From Rhodospirillales bacterium (lineage in GTDB: Bacteria > Pseudomonadota > Alphaproteobacteria > ATCC43930 > CGMCC-115725): 64,000 bases of DNA. How positions within the stretch are numbered: the first letter of the stretch is position 1; the number at the start of each line of letters is the position of its first letter. This document shows positions 7,657 through 17,997 of this stretch, piece after piece. The notes beneath the pieces were generated by a model that did no database searches, had not been told where the DNA came from, and was given only the letters and a program-made list of their open reading frames with translations. The position numbers and the translations under genes are program-made. The stretch lies in the NCBI GenBank assembly GCA_027315365.1, contig DAHUYF010000117.1, positions 62,001 through 126,000 of the forward strand, in the 5' to 3' direction.

Positions 7657-8930
7657 GCGCCGCGCCGGCGGCGACCGGGCGCCACCGGGCGCCACCGGGC
7701 GCAGAGATCATGAAGCGCGCCGAAGAGCTTGCCGCGATCACCGAGGAGCCGGGCCGGCTGACCCGCACCTTCCTCACCATCGAACACCGGCGCGCCGGCG
7801 AGACGGTGATCGGCTGGATGCGCGCGGCGGGCATGACCGCCGGGTTCGATGCCATCGGCAACGTCGTCGGGCGCTACGAGGGCAGCTCGCCGGGGTTGCC
7901 GGCGCTGCTCCTGGGCTCGCATCTCGATACCGTGCGCGACGCCGGACGCTATGACGGCATGCTCGGCGTCATCACCGCCATTGCCTGCGTCGGCGAGCTG
8001 AACCGGCAGCGGACGCGGCCGGATTTCGCCATCGAGGTGTTCGGCTTCGGCGACGAGGAAGGCGTGCGCTTCCAATCGACGCTGCTGGGCAGCCGCGCGG
8101 TGGCGGGCCGCTTCGAGCACGCGCTGCTCGACCGGCGCGACGCCGAGGGCATCAGCCTGCGCGAGGCGCTCCTTCGCTTCGGCCGCGCGCCCGAGCGGAT
8201 CGGCGCGGCGGCGCGGCGGCCGGAGCAGGCGCTCGCCTATGTCGAACTGCACATCGAACAGGGACCGGTGCTGGAGGCGGAAGGGCTGCCGCTCGGCGTG
8301 GTGACCTCGATCGCCGGCGCCAGCCGCTATGCCCTGACCCTAACCGGCGAGGCCGGCCATGCCGGCACGGTGCCGATGGGGCTGCGCCGCGACGCGCTTG
8401 CCGCCGCCGCCGAGGCGGTGCTGCTGGTCGAGCGGCGCTGCGCCGAAAGCGGGGGCCTCGTCGGCACCGTCGGCCGGATCGCCGCCGCGCCCGGCGCGAT
8501 CAACGTCATTCCCGGCCGTGCCGAGCTCAGCCTCGACATCCGCGCCGCCGAGGACGAGGAGCGGCGGCGCGCCGCCGACGACATTCTGCGCGGGATCGAG
8601 GCGATCTGCCGCCGCCGCGACGTAGCGCTCGAGGCGGTGCAGACCCATGACAGCGCCGCCGCCGCCTGCGCTCCGTGGCTCATGGCGCAGCTCGACCGTG
8701 CGGTGGCCGCAAGCGGCCTCGCCATCCGCCATCTGCCCAGCGGCGCCGGACACGACGCCATGGCGATGGCGGCGATCGCCGATATCGGCATGCTGTTCGT
8801 GCGCTGCCGCGGAGGCATCAGCCATAATCCCGCGGAATCGATCACCGAGGAAGACGCCGAGCTGGGCGCGGCGGCGCTGCTCGACTTCATCCGCGGTTTC
8901 ACGCCCGCCCCGCCGAAGGTGCACCCATGA
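7653..8930 (+). CDS. allC: Allantoate amidohydrolase-like M20 family hydrolase
   Basis: 425 aa, M20 dimetal hydrolase of the allantoate amidohydrolase / N-carbamoyl-amino-acid hydrolase branch. Motifs: Gly-Ser-His-Leu-Asp-Thr-Val (first metal site, near 91), Gly-Asp-Glu-Glu-Gly-Val-Arg-Phe (near 133), Leu-His-Ile-Glu-Gln-Gly-Pro-Val-Leu-Glu (near 200) and Ser-Gly-Ala-Gly-His-Asp-Ala (near 366), the last typical of AllC. It probably hydrolyses allantoate from PuuE to release ammonia. ATG overlaps the puuE stop (ATGA). A 10-bp unit repeated three times lies just after the start; an alternative ATG at 7710 would skip it and still give a normal N-terminus. Specificity within the branch is inferred from the neighbours. 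Confidence 0.85.
   Translation: MSAAPAATGRHRAPPGAEIMKRAEELAAITEEPGRLTRTFLTIEHRRAGETVIGWMRAAGMTAGFDAIGNVVGRYEGSSPGLPALLLGSHLDTVRDAGRYDGMLGVITAIACVGELNRQRTRPDFAIEVFGFGDEEGVRFQSTLLGSRAVAGRFEHALLDRRDAEGISLREALLRFGRAPERIGAAARRPEQALAYVELHIEQGPVLEAEGLPLGVVTSIAGASRYALTLTGEAGHAGTVPMGLRRDALAAAAEAVLLVERRCAESGGLVGTVGRIAAAPGAINVIPGRAELSLDIRAAEDEERRRAADDILRGIEAICRRRDVALEAVQTHDSAAAACAPWLMAQLDRAVAASGLAIRHLPSGAGHDAMAMAAIADIGMLFVRCRGGISHNPAESITEEDAELGAAALLDFIRGFTPAPPKVHP
7671..7700 (+). repeat. Three tandem copies of a 10-bp unit inside the start of the allC-like gene
   Basis: The unit GCCACCGGGC occurs three times head to tail, with one mismatch in the first copy. Because the unit is not a multiple of three, gain or loss of one copy would shift the reading frame from the upstream ATG at 7653 but not from the ATG at 7710. 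Confidence 0.7.
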
Positions 8931-10165
8931 GCGAGGAACCGCGCCAGCGCCTCCACGACGCCATCGCCCGGCGCTTTCCGGCGCAGACCAAGTTCCTTGC
9001 CGATCTGGTCCGCTGCCCTTCGGACAATCCGCCGGGCGACTGCGCGCCGCTGGCCGCGCGCGCCGCGTCGCTGCTGGAAGGCCTGGGTTTTGCGGTCGAG
9101 CGTCACCCGGTGCCGGCGGCGGAGGCGCAAGCCTGCGGCATGATTTCCGTCACCAATCTGGTGGTGCGCCGCCGCTTCGGCCCCGGCCCCACCATCGCGC
9201 TCAACGCCCATGGCGACGTCGTACCGCCCGGCGCCGGCTGGACGCAGGATCCCTATGGCGCGGCGGTGATTGACGGCGCCATGTACGGCCGTGGCGTCGC
9301 CGTCTCGAAGTCCGACATCTCGACCTATGCCTTCGCGCTGCTGGCGCTTGCCGAGTGCGGCGCGCCGCTCGCCGGCACCGTCGAGCTGCACGTCACCGCC
9401 GATGAGGAGACCGGCGGCGCGATCGGACCGAAATGGCTGCTCGAACGCAGCATCAGCCGCGTCGATTACGCGCTGGCCGCGGGATTCTCCTACGCCATCG
9501 TCACCGCGCATAACGGCTGTCTGCATCTGGAGGTCGAGATCTCCGGCCGGCAGGCGCATGCGGCGCTGCCCGACACCGGCGTCGACGCGATCGAGGCGGC
9601 AACCGACGTGCTGGCCGCCCTCTACCGCCATCGCCGCGGCTACGCCGCGCGGCGTTCCGCGGTCGAGGGCATCCAATCGCCGACCCTGGTCGTGGGATTG
9701 ATCCAGGGCGGCATCAACACCAATGTCGTTCCCGACCGCGTCGTGCTGCGGCTCGATCGGCGCATCATCCCGGAAGAGCGCGCCGAGGCGGCGGAGCAGG
9801 AGCTGCGCGAGGTGATCGCCACGGCGATGGCGGCGCATCCGCAAGCGCGCTGCGCCATCCGCCGCATCCTGCTGGCGCTGCCGCTGGCGCCGCTTCCCGG
9901 AATCGAGCGGCTGGTCGAGCCGCTGATGCGCCACGGCAGCCGCATCATGGGCGCGCCGGTGAAGCCGCAAGGGGTGCCGCTCTATACCGACGCCCGCCAC
10001 TACGCCGCCTCCGGCATCCCGACCGCGCTCTACGGCGCCGGCCCGCGCAGCATCGGCGAGGCCAACGCCCATGGCGCCGACGAGCATTTGCGGCTCGACG
10101 ATCTCCTCAAGGCAACCGAGGTGGTGGCGAACCTGCTGCTCGATCTCATGGGCGCCGCTCAGTAG
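8927..10165 (+). CDS. M20 family ArgE/DapE-like deacylase
   Basis: 412 aa, dizinc M20 peptidase/deacetylase fold. Asn-Ala-His-Gly-Asp-Val-Val (near 90) provides the first metal ligands, Tyr-Gly-Arg-Gly-Val-Ala-Val-Ser-Lys-Ser-Asp (near 124) resembles the bridging-Asp region, and Thr-Ala-Asp-Glu-Glu-Thr-Gly-Gly (near 157) holds the catalytic Glu pair. A dimerisation domain spans roughly 200-310. It starts inside the stop of the allC-like gene (ATGA), so the two are made together. Paired with PuuE and AllC it may act on a ureido or carbamoyl intermediate, but the family also includes acetylornithine deacetylase and succinyl-DAP desuccinylase, and I cannot assign a substrate. Its end overlaps the convergent deaminase gene by 7 nt. 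Confidence 0.82.
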   Translation: MSEEPRQRLHDAIARRFPAQTKFLADLVRCPSDNPPGDCAPLAARAASLLEGLGFAVERHPVPAAEAQACGMISVTNLVVRRRFGPGPTIALNAHGDVVPPGAGWTQDPYGAAVIDGAMYGRGVAVSKSDISTYAFALLALAECGAPLAGTVELHVTADEETGGAIGPKWLLERSISRVDYALAAGFSYAIVTAHNGCLHLEVEISGRQAHAALPDTGVDAIEAATDVLAALYRHRRGYAARRSAVEGIQSPTLVVGLIQGGINTNVVPDRVVLRLDRRIIPEERAEAAEQELREVIATAMAAHPQARCAIRRILLALPLAPLPGIERLVEPLMRHGSRIMGAPVKPQGVPLYTDARHYAASGIPTALYGAGPRSIGEANAHGADEHLRLDDLLKATEVVANLLLDLMGAAQ

Positions 10166-10629
10166 GGTACCTTGTCCGCCTTCGCCTCCCAGGCGTCGAA
10201 GGCGCGCCGCGCCTCGTCGGCGAGCAGGTGGATCATCGGCAGGCGGCGCGCAGCGAGCGGCGCCGCGATCTCACGATAGAGGAAATCGTCGTCGAAGCCG
10301 ATGCGTGCCGCGTCGGCGCGGGTGTTGGCGTAATAGACACGCTCGAGCCGCGCCCAATAGATCGCCGCCAGGCACATCGGGCAGGGCTCGCAACTGGCAT
10401 AGATCTCGCAGTCGCCGAGGCTGAAGCTGCCGAGCACGGCGCAGGCGGCGCGGATGGCGACGATCTCGGCATGCGCGGTCGGATCGTTGGTCGAGGTGAC
10501 GCGGTTCCAGCCTTCGGCGATGATGACGCCGCCCTTGACGATGACAGCGCCGAAGGGACCGCCGCTGCCCTGCTCCATCCGCTCGCGCGAGAGCGCTATC
10601 GCCCGGCGCATGAAGGCCTCGCCGCTCAT
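10159..10629 (-). CDS. guaD: Guanine deaminase (cytidine-deaminase fold)
   Basis: 156 aa. The zinc site of the CDA fold is complete: Pro-Thr-Ala-His-Ala-Glu-Ile (His ligand and catalytic Glu, near 54) and Glu-Pro-Cys-Pro-Met-Cys (two Cys ligands, near 84). The following Ala-Ile-Tyr-Trp-Ala and the C-terminal Gly-Phe-Asp-Asp-x-Phe-Leu-Tyr-Arg-Glu-Ile region match the Bacillus-type guanine deaminase rather than tRNA adenosine deaminase. It converts guanine to xanthine, consistent with the surrounding purine genes. The ATG at 10629 has AGGAGG upstream. It is downstream of the BMP transporter genes on the same strand. Confidence 0.85.
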   Translation of the reverse strand: MSGEAFMRRAIALSRERMEQGSGGPFGAVIVKGGVIIAEGWNRVTSTNDPTAHAEIVAIRAACAVLGSFSLGDCEIYASCEPCPMCLAAIYWARLERVYYANTRADAARIGFDDDFLYREIAAPLAARRLPMIHLLADEARRAFDAWEAKADKVPY

Positions 10630-10681
10630 CAGTCCCTCCTGCTCCCTCGATCCCGCCCGCGCGCCGCCGCGCTCGCCCAAC

Positions 10682-11758
10682 CTAGCCCGGCGCCTTCTCG
10701 TCGATGCCTTTGACATACCAGTTCATCCCGAGAATGTCGGGGTCGGGCAGCACGGCGCCGTCCTTCACCATCAGCGTGCCGTCCTGCTTGTAGACGGGCC
10801 CGTGGAAGGGATGGAGCTTGCCCGCCGCGATCGATGCGGTGGTGGCTTCCGCCATCATCTTCACCTCGGGCGTCATGTTGGTGAAGGGCGCCATCACCAC
10901 CATCCTGCTGCCGAGCCCGCCCCAGACGTCGCCCGACGTCCAGGTGCCGTCGAGCACCGCCCTGGTGCGTTCGATGTAGTAGGGGGACCAGTTGTCGATG
11001 ATGCCCGAGAGCTGCGCCTTCGGGCCGAATTTGAGCATGTCCGAGTCCTGGCTGAAGGCGTGGACGCCGCGCTGCTCGGCGATCTGCATCGCAGCCGGGC
11101 TGTCGGTGTGCTGGGTGACGATGTCAGCGCCCTGGTCGATCAGCGCCTTGGCGGCGTCGGCCTCCTTGCCGGGATCGAACCACGAATTCACCCAGACGAT
11201 CTTGACCTTCATGGCAGGATTGACCGACCAGGCGCCGAGCATGAAGGCATTGATGCCCGACACCACTTCGGGAATCGGGAAGGAGCCGACATAGCCCACG
11301 ACGCCGCGCTTCGACATCTTGCCGGCGATCTGGCCGATGACGTAGCGGCCCTCGTAGAAGCGGCCGGAATAGGTCGCGAGGTTTTCCGCGCGCTTGTAGC
11401 CGGTGGCGTGCTCGAACTTTACCTCGGGGAAGCGCTTGGCGACCTTGACCGTCGCATCCATGAAGCCGAAGGAGGTCGTAAAGACGAGCTTGCAGCCCGA
11501 CCGTGCCAGCCCCTCGATCGCGCGCTCGGCATCGGGTCCTTCCGGCACATTCTCGACATAGGTGGTCTCGACCTTGCCGGCGAGCGCCTGCTCGAGCGCC
11601 TTGCGGGCGATGTCGTGCTGGCAGCTCCAGCCGAAATCGCCCACCGGCCCGACATAGATGAAGCCCACCTTGAGCCGCTCGGCCGCCTGCGCAGGGCGCG
11701 CGACGAGCGGCAAGCTCGCCAGGAGCGCGGTCCCCCTCAAAAATTCGCGTCTGATCAT
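10682..11758 (-). CDS. BMP-family (PnrA-like) ABC transporter substrate-binding protein
   Basis: 358 aa with an N-terminal export signal containing Arg-Arg-Glu-Phe-Leu-Arg-Gly, so Tat export is possible, ending near Ala-Gln-Ala-Ala-Glu at 24-27. The mature part follows the Bmp/PnrA plan: Gly-Phe-Ile-Tyr-Val-Gly-Pro near 34, Phe-Thr-Thr-Ser-Phe-Gly-Phe near 95, and Val-Gly-Tyr-Val-Gly-Ser-Phe-Pro-Ile-Pro near 155. The family binds purine nucleosides or related compounds in the periplasm. It is the last of four transporter genes on this strand (ATPase, two permeases, binding protein), which completes an importer. Ligand is inferred from the guanine deaminase and allantoin genes nearby. Confidence 0.88.
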   Translation of the reverse strand: MIRREFLRGTALLASLPLVARPAQAAERLKVGFIYVGPVGDFGWSCQHDIARKALEQALAGKVETTYVENVPEGPDAERAIEGLARSGCKLVFTTSFGFMDATVKVAKRFPEVKFEHATGYKRAENLATYSGRFYEGRYVIGQIAGKMSKRGVVGYVGSFPIPEVVSGINAFMLGAWSVNPAMKVKIVWVNSWFDPGKEADAAKALIDQGADIVTQHTDSPAAMQIAEQRGVHAFSQDSDMLKFGPKAQLSGIIDNWSPYYIERTRAVLDGTWTSGDVWGGLGSRMVVMAPFTNMTPEVKMMAEATTASIAAGKLHPFHGPVYKQDGTLMVKDGAVLPDPDILGMNWYVKGIDEKAPG

Positions 11759-11786
11759 CGTTTCTCCTCCGTCTGAACGAAAGCCC

Positions 11787-12698
11787 CTAGTGATCCGGCA
11801 CGAAGGGCGTGCCGAGCGATGCCGGGCCGGCGCCGCGGCCGTGCGAGCGCGAGATCGCCACGAGCACCAGGATGGTAGCGAGATACGGCAGCGCCGACAT
11901 CAGCTGCGACGGCACGCCCAGTCCGTAGCCCTGGGCATAGAGCTGCAGGATGGTGACGGCGCCGAAGAGATAGGCGCCGAGCGCGAGCCGCCAGGGAATC
12001 CAGGACGAGAACACGACCAGCGCCAGCGCAATCCAGCCGCGGCCCGCCGTCATCCCCCGCACCCAGAACGGCGTGTAGCCCAGCGACAGGTAGGCCCCGG
12101 CGAGACCGGCGCAGCCGCCGCCGAACAGGATCGCCAGCAGCCGCACGCGCAGCACCTGGTGGCCGAGCGCATGCGCCGAGATGGGATTGTCGCCGATCGC
12201 ACGCAGCATCAAGCCGGTGCGCGTGCGCCACAGGAACCAGGAGACCCCGAGCAGCAGCGCGACCGAGGCGTAGACGAAGCCATCCTCGCCGAACAGGATC
12301 GGGCCGACGAACGGCAGGTCGGAGAGGCCGGCTAGGTGCAGCTTCGGCGCGGGATCGCGCCGCGCGCCGACGAAATCCGCGCCGATCAACCCGGAAAGGC
12401 CGAGGCCGAAGATGGTAAGCGCCAGCCCGGAGGCCACCTGGTTGGCGGCAAAACCCAACGTCATCAGCGCGAAGACGGCGGCGAGCGCCATGCCGGCGCC
12501 GATGCCGGCGAGCGCGCCAAGGATCGAGCTGCCGGTGAGAATGGCGACGACGAAACCGCAGGACGCCCCCATCACCATCATGCCCTCGACCCCGAGGTTG
12601 AGGACGCCCGACCGCTCGACCACCAATTCGCCCAGCGCGGCGACGAGCAGCGGCGTCGCCGCGGTGATGATGGTGAGCAGGAGCGGCTCAAGCAGCAC
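11787..12698 (-). CDS. ABC transporter permease, BMP/nucleoside type (second permease)
   Basis: 303 aa, about eight to ten hydrophobic segments, of the branched-chain-amino-acid/BMP permease family. The conserved Glu-Arg-Ser-Gly-Val-Leu-Asn-Leu-Gly-Val-Glu-Gly-Met-Met near residues 28-41 is the EAA-like signature of the YufQ-type permeases. Translation begins at a GTG (12696-12698) that lies 11 nt inside the end of the first permease gene, a tight coupling. It pairs with the upstream permease to form the membrane channel of the nucleoside importer. Confidence 0.88.
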   Translation of the reverse strand: MLLEPLLLTIITAATPLLVAALGELVVERSGVLNLGVEGMMVMGASCGFVVAILTGSSILGALAGIGAGMALAAVFALMTLGFAANQVASGLALTIFGLGLSGLIGADFVGARRDPAPKLHLAGLSDLPFVGPILFGEDGFVYASVALLLGVSWFLWRTRTGLMLRAIGDNPISAHALGHQVLRVRLLAILFGGGCAGLAGAYLSLGYTPFWVRGMTAGRGWIALALVVFSSWIPWRLALGAYLFGAVTILQLYAQGYGLGVPSQLMSALPYLATILVLVAISRSHGRGAGPASLGTPFVPDH

Positions 12699-13765
12699 GC
12701 TGCACCGCCTTGCGCCGCCCGCCGAACAGATGCAGGCGATAGAGGATGAAGGTGTCGCAGGCGAGCACGTAGAACAGCAGCGCGCCCTGCAGCACGATGG
12801 TGAGATCGAGCGGCACGCGCAGCGCGATCTGCGCCTGCTCGCCGCCGAGATAGGAGAGCGCCAGGATCAGCCCCGCCAGCAGGATGCCGATCGGATTGAG
12901 CCGGCCGAGGAAGGCGACAATGATCGCGGCGAAGCCGTAGCCCGGCGACAGGGTGGGCAGCAGCTGTCCGATCGGCCCCGCCACCTCGATGATGCCGGCA
13001 AGCCCGGCAAGCGCGCCGGAGACCGCGAAAGCCAGCAGGATGTCGCGGCGGACATCGAAGCCGGCGAAGCGACCGGCGCGCGGCGCCATGCCCACGACGC
13101 GCAGCTCGAAGCCGCGCAGGGTGGCGCCGAGGAAGACGATTGCGACCGCGACCGCCAGCGGCGCCAGCAGCACGCCCCAATGTAGCCTGCCACCTGCGAG
13201 AAGCAGCGGCATCGTCGCCGCGGGCTCGAAAGCCACGGTCTGCGGGAAATTGAAGCCGTGCGGATCGCGCCAGGGTCCGCGCACGAGATAATCGAGCCCG
13301 AACTGGGCGACATAGACCAGCATCAGGCTGGTGAGGATCTCGTTCGCGCCGAAGAAGACACGCAGCGCCGCGGGGATGAGGGCATAGAGCATGCCGCCGA
13401 GCGCGCCCAGCAGCAACATCCCCGGCAGCACCCACCAGGCGCCGGCCGTCTGATAGGCGAGCGCGAACCAGCCGCCGAGCATGGCGCCGGCGAGATACTG
13501 GCCCTCGGCGCCGATGTTCCAGCTGTTGGCGCGAAAGCAGATGGCGAGGCCGACGGCGATCAGCACCAGCGGCGAGGCTTTGACCGCCAGTTCCTGCAGG
13601 CTCCAGCCGGTGCTCAGCGGCGCAATGAAATAGACACCGAGCCCGTGCACGGGATCGACGCCGATGGCCGCCAGCAGCAGCGCGGCGGTGACCACGGTCA
13701 GCGCGACCGCGATCGCCGGCGAGGCCAGCATCATGATGCGCGACGGCGCCGACCGGCGCTCCAGC

Positions 13766-13776
<11 letters not shown>
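12688..13776 (-). CDS. ABC transporter permease, BMP/nucleoside type (first permease)
   Basis: 362 aa, polytopic, YufP-type permease. The cytoplasmic signature Phe-Arg-Ala-Asn-Ser-Trp-Asn-Ile-Gly-Ala-Glu-Gly-Gln-Tyr lies near residues 82-95, which matches sugar/nucleoside-type permeases of this importer class. The N-terminus is longer than in the partner permease, as usual for this pair. The ATG at 13776 lies 11 nt inside the 3' end of the ATPase gene, so the order ATPase-permease-permease-binding protein is translated as one unit. Confidence 0.88.
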
Positions 13777-15343
<1,567 letters not shown>

Positions 15344-15699
15344 CTAGCCGCCGAGCGCCGCGCAGCCCTGCTCGGTGCCGCCGCGACGCTAGGCGGAGCG
15401 GGACCAGGGCGACACCAGCAACGGCACCTGACAGCGTCCGTTTTCCTTCATCTCTCTGCGCCCCGCCGAACCGTTCCCGATGACCAGCGCCTGCCCGACG
15501 GTCGCGCCAATACTGCCGGGAAAGCGCGGCCGGGGGCAAGCCGTAGCGGATTGCGACCGGGATTGCATAGAGGTTCACCAGGCATGAGGCGACGGTCCCG
15601 CGGCAATCAAAGCAGGCGGCGTGCCAGCACGATGCTCGAGCATCGCCGCCGATGCCGGTATCATTCGCGCACGAGCGACGGTAGCGGGAGGCGGGCGCC
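15344..15699. other. 356-bp divergent intergenic region with no gene found
   Basis: It separates the importer operon (leftward) from the 198-aa protein gene (rightward). I see no ORF with a credible start, no tRNA and no clear terminator. It must hold the importer promoter, but I could not pick a convincing -35/-10 pair. Confidence 0.5.
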
Positions 15700-16296
15700 A
15701 TGTTCGGCATCGACGGCTTCGAGCCCTGGGCAGGCGTCGACGGCAAATACGAGACCAGCAATCCGCGACTCCTGGTGATCGGCGATACCCGCCTCGACGC
15801 GCCGCTGACCGACCGCGAATGCGTCCTGCGGAAGCTCGGCGGCGCGGCCGATCTCATCTTCACCAATTTCGAGCAGGCGGTACTTGGCCGGCGCCATTGG
15901 GAAGAGGGCTTCCGCGCCGCGGTGCGCGGCTTCTGGGAGCGGACGACGTTCTACAACTACAATGCCACCTACCTTGGCGGGCAGAGCGGCGCGCCGCTCA
16001 CCGCGGGCGCGCGGTCGGATCAGCGGCATGCCCGGCTGCTGCGCGACATGCTGCTGACCTACAAGCCGACCCACGCCATCGTCTGGGGCGAGGCGAACTG
16101 GCAGGCGCTCGCCGTCGCGGACGCCGAATGGGAAGCCGACGCGCCGATCCGCTGCGGCGAGAGCGGCGAGCCCTGCCGCAGCGTCACCCTCGACGGACGC
16201 CGCAGCCGCTTCACCCGCATCAGCCACCCTTCGGCGGGCTTCGCCTATGATCGATGGTCGGGCCTGCTCTCGCGCTTTCTGCAAGAAGGGGCCTAG
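15700..16296 (+). CDS. Unrecognised conserved-looking protein, possible uracil-DNA-glycosylase-like fold
   Basis: 198 aa, no signal peptide or membrane segment; a GGGAGG site lies about 9 bases before the ATG. I do not recognise the family with confidence. Three features recall the UDG superfamily: a hydrophobic strand Arg-Leu-Leu-Val-Ile-Gly-Asp near residue 27, a middle strand Thr-His-Ala-Ile-Val-Trp-Gly-Glu followed by an Ala-Leu helix near residue 127, and Ile-Ser-His-Pro-Ser-Ala-Gly near 178, placed like the UDG His-Pro-Ser motif. The Phe-Tyr-Asn-Tyr-Asn segment near residue 87 could be a substrate loop. It lies among nucleobase transport and catabolism genes and converges on the NCS2 permease. 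A role in nucleobase binding is a guess. Confidence 0.55.
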   Translation: MFGIDGFEPWAGVDGKYETSNPRLLVIGDTRLDAPLTDRECVLRKLGGAADLIFTNFEQAVLGRRHWEEGFRAAVRGFWERTTFYNYNATYLGGQSGAPLTAGARSDQRHARLLRDMLLTYKPTHAIVWGEANWQALAVADAEWEADAPIRCGESGEPCRSVTLDGRRSRFTRISHPSAGFAYDRWSGLLSRFLQEGA

Positions 16297-16344
16297 CGCG
16301 CCGGCCGCCTCGTCCGATTGCCGGAGAAGGCGGCCGGTGCCGCG

Positions 16345-17943
16345 TCATTCGGCCGGCGTCGCGCTGACGGCATGCGCATGCCGTTGCACCGGCTGCGACG
16401 CAGCGACGGCAAAGCGCGAGCAGCCATAGAGGAAGACGGCGACCGCGAGATAGCTGACCGCCACGGCGGGCGAGCGGCCGACGCCGATCGCCTCGCCATG
16501 GATGAAGCCGAAGAAGGTCAGCACCGCGCCGACCGCGGCGAAAGCGGCGGCCTTGGCGAACTGGCGCTCGATCATGAAGACGGTGATCGCGCCGATCACC
16601 ACGCCCGCCAGAATGGCGCCGCCGCCCAGCACTTCGAGCCCGTGATAGAGCACGCCGACCTGGGACAGCTTGTCGATGCCGACCGCGTGGGCGTTGGTTC
16701 CCGCCGCGCCCAGCGCGCCGTCGATCTGAAGCTTTCCCCAGGCGGCGATCTGCGGGACCATCGCCAGCACGATCGCCGGCGCGTGCGATTTGGGCGTCTC
16801 CTGGAAGGCCTGCGAGCCGATCAGCATGCCGATATAGAGCAGGATCGGCAGGATCGCGACTACCGGGATCAGCGCCATCATCACCGCGACGATGCCGAAC
16901 CAGGAGAGCACGATCACCACGACGCCGGTAGCCGCGGAATAGCCGATGCGCCCGCCCATCGCCTTCCAGCCGGGATGGCCGATATAGACGGCGTTGATGA
17001 AGGGGTTGCCCATCAGGCAGCCGATCAGGCTGATCACGCCGTCGGCGGTCAGCACCCGGGTGGTCGGAAACGAATCGCCAGCGGCGGCGGCGCTTTCGAC
17101 ATTGTCCATCGCCTCGACCAGATCATAGATGCCGAAGGGGATGGCGGTGACCAGGATGACGCCGAGATACTTGAAGCCGGCGAAGACCGGACCAATGGCC
17201 GGAAGCGGGTACTCGAAGCCGAAGCTGGCGACCGACTTCCACAGCGCGGCGCTGGTGAGGGCGCCATATCCCAGCCCGAGGGCGTTCGATCCCCAGGCGA
17301 TGATCGTGCCGACGCCGATGGCGACGAGGCCGCCGGGTATGCCCTTGAAGTAGCGCACGCCGCCGAACCAGTTGGCCAGGATCAACGCGAAGCACACGAA
17401 GCCGATCACCGGCGTCGTCATCATCTGCGAGGCCGGGCTCATCGAGATGAAGGTGATGGAGACGCCGGCCAGCGAGCCGAGCAGCGCGGCGCGCGGCGTG
17501 ATCTTGCGAATCCAGGGCGCGAGAAAGCCGCCGGCCATCAGCACGAAGCTCTGGACGAACACCCAGGTCAGCCCCGCCTCCCAGGCCTGCATCGGATCGC
17601 CGGTCTTGCCGAGGACCGGCAGCATGATGACGAAGGTGACGACGAACATGTGCGGCACGCTGGTGCCGGACGGCAAGGCGGCGACGTCGGTCCGGCCGGT
17701 CTTGCGAGCCAGGCGATAGGCGAGCCAGGCGTAGTAGAGCGTGCTCAGGCACAGCATCAGCCCGGTCGCCGGCAGGATACGGCCGAAGACCAGCGAGTCC
17801 GGCATCTTGAGCACGAAGCGCAGCAGCCCGGTCAAGGTCAGCACATTGACCAGGATATTGGTGCCGAAGCCGAAAAACGCGTTCCAGTCGCCGGGAACCC
17901 AGATCTTCGGTTTCGCAGTCATGGTGACGACGCCAGTGGTCAT
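16345..17943 (-). CDS. NCS2-family nucleobase permease (xanthine/uracil/guanine type)
   Basis: 532 aa with about 12-14 hydrophobic segments. The N-terminal Gly-Asp-Trp-Asn-Ala-Phe-Phe-Gly-Phe-Gly-Thr-Asn and the Ala-Leu-Pro-Ser-Gly-Thr-Ser-Val-Pro stretch near residue 88 are typical of the AzgA-like branch of the nucleobase-ascorbate transporters. Phe-Gly-Ile-Tyr-Asp-Leu-Val-Glu-Ala-Met-Asp-Asn near residue 270 holds the conserved acidic residues of the transport site. The ATG at 17943 has a strong GGAGGGGG site. It follows the cysteine hydrolase by 54 bases on the same strand, a likely two-gene operon. Substrate (purine, uracil or a ureide) is inferred only by context. Confidence 0.87.
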   Translation of the reverse strand: MTTGVVTMTAKPKIWVPGDWNAFFGFGTNILVNVLTLTGLLRFVLKMPDSLVFGRILPATGLMLCLSTLYYAWLAYRLARKTGRTDVAALPSGTSVPHMFVVTFVIMLPVLGKTGDPMQAWEAGLTWVFVQSFVLMAGGFLAPWIRKITPRAALLGSLAGVSITFISMSPASQMMTTPVIGFVCFALILANWFGGVRYFKGIPGGLVAIGVGTIIAWGSNALGLGYGALTSAALWKSVASFGFEYPLPAIGPVFAGFKYLGVILVTAIPFGIYDLVEAMDNVESAAAAGDSFPTTRVLTADGVISLIGCLMGNPFINAVYIGHPGWKAMGGRIGYSAATGVVVIVLSWFGIVAVMMALIPVVAILPILLYIGMLIGSQAFQETPKSHAPAIVLAMVPQIAAWGKLQIDGALGAAGTNAHAVGIDKLSQVGVLYHGLEVLGGGAILAGVVIGAITVFMIERQFAKAAAFAAVGAVLTFFGFIHGEAIGVGRSPAVAVSYLAVAVFLYGCSRFAVAASQPVQRHAHAVSATPAE

Positions 17944-17997
17944 AACCCCCTCCTTCCGAAACCCCGATCTCGATTCTTGATCCTGCGCCCGCGCCGG

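Noticed and set aside
17944-17997. Purine or xanthine riboswitch before the NCS2 permease
   Set aside because: Only 54 bases separate it from the upstream gene, with no room for an aptamer and no visible pairing.
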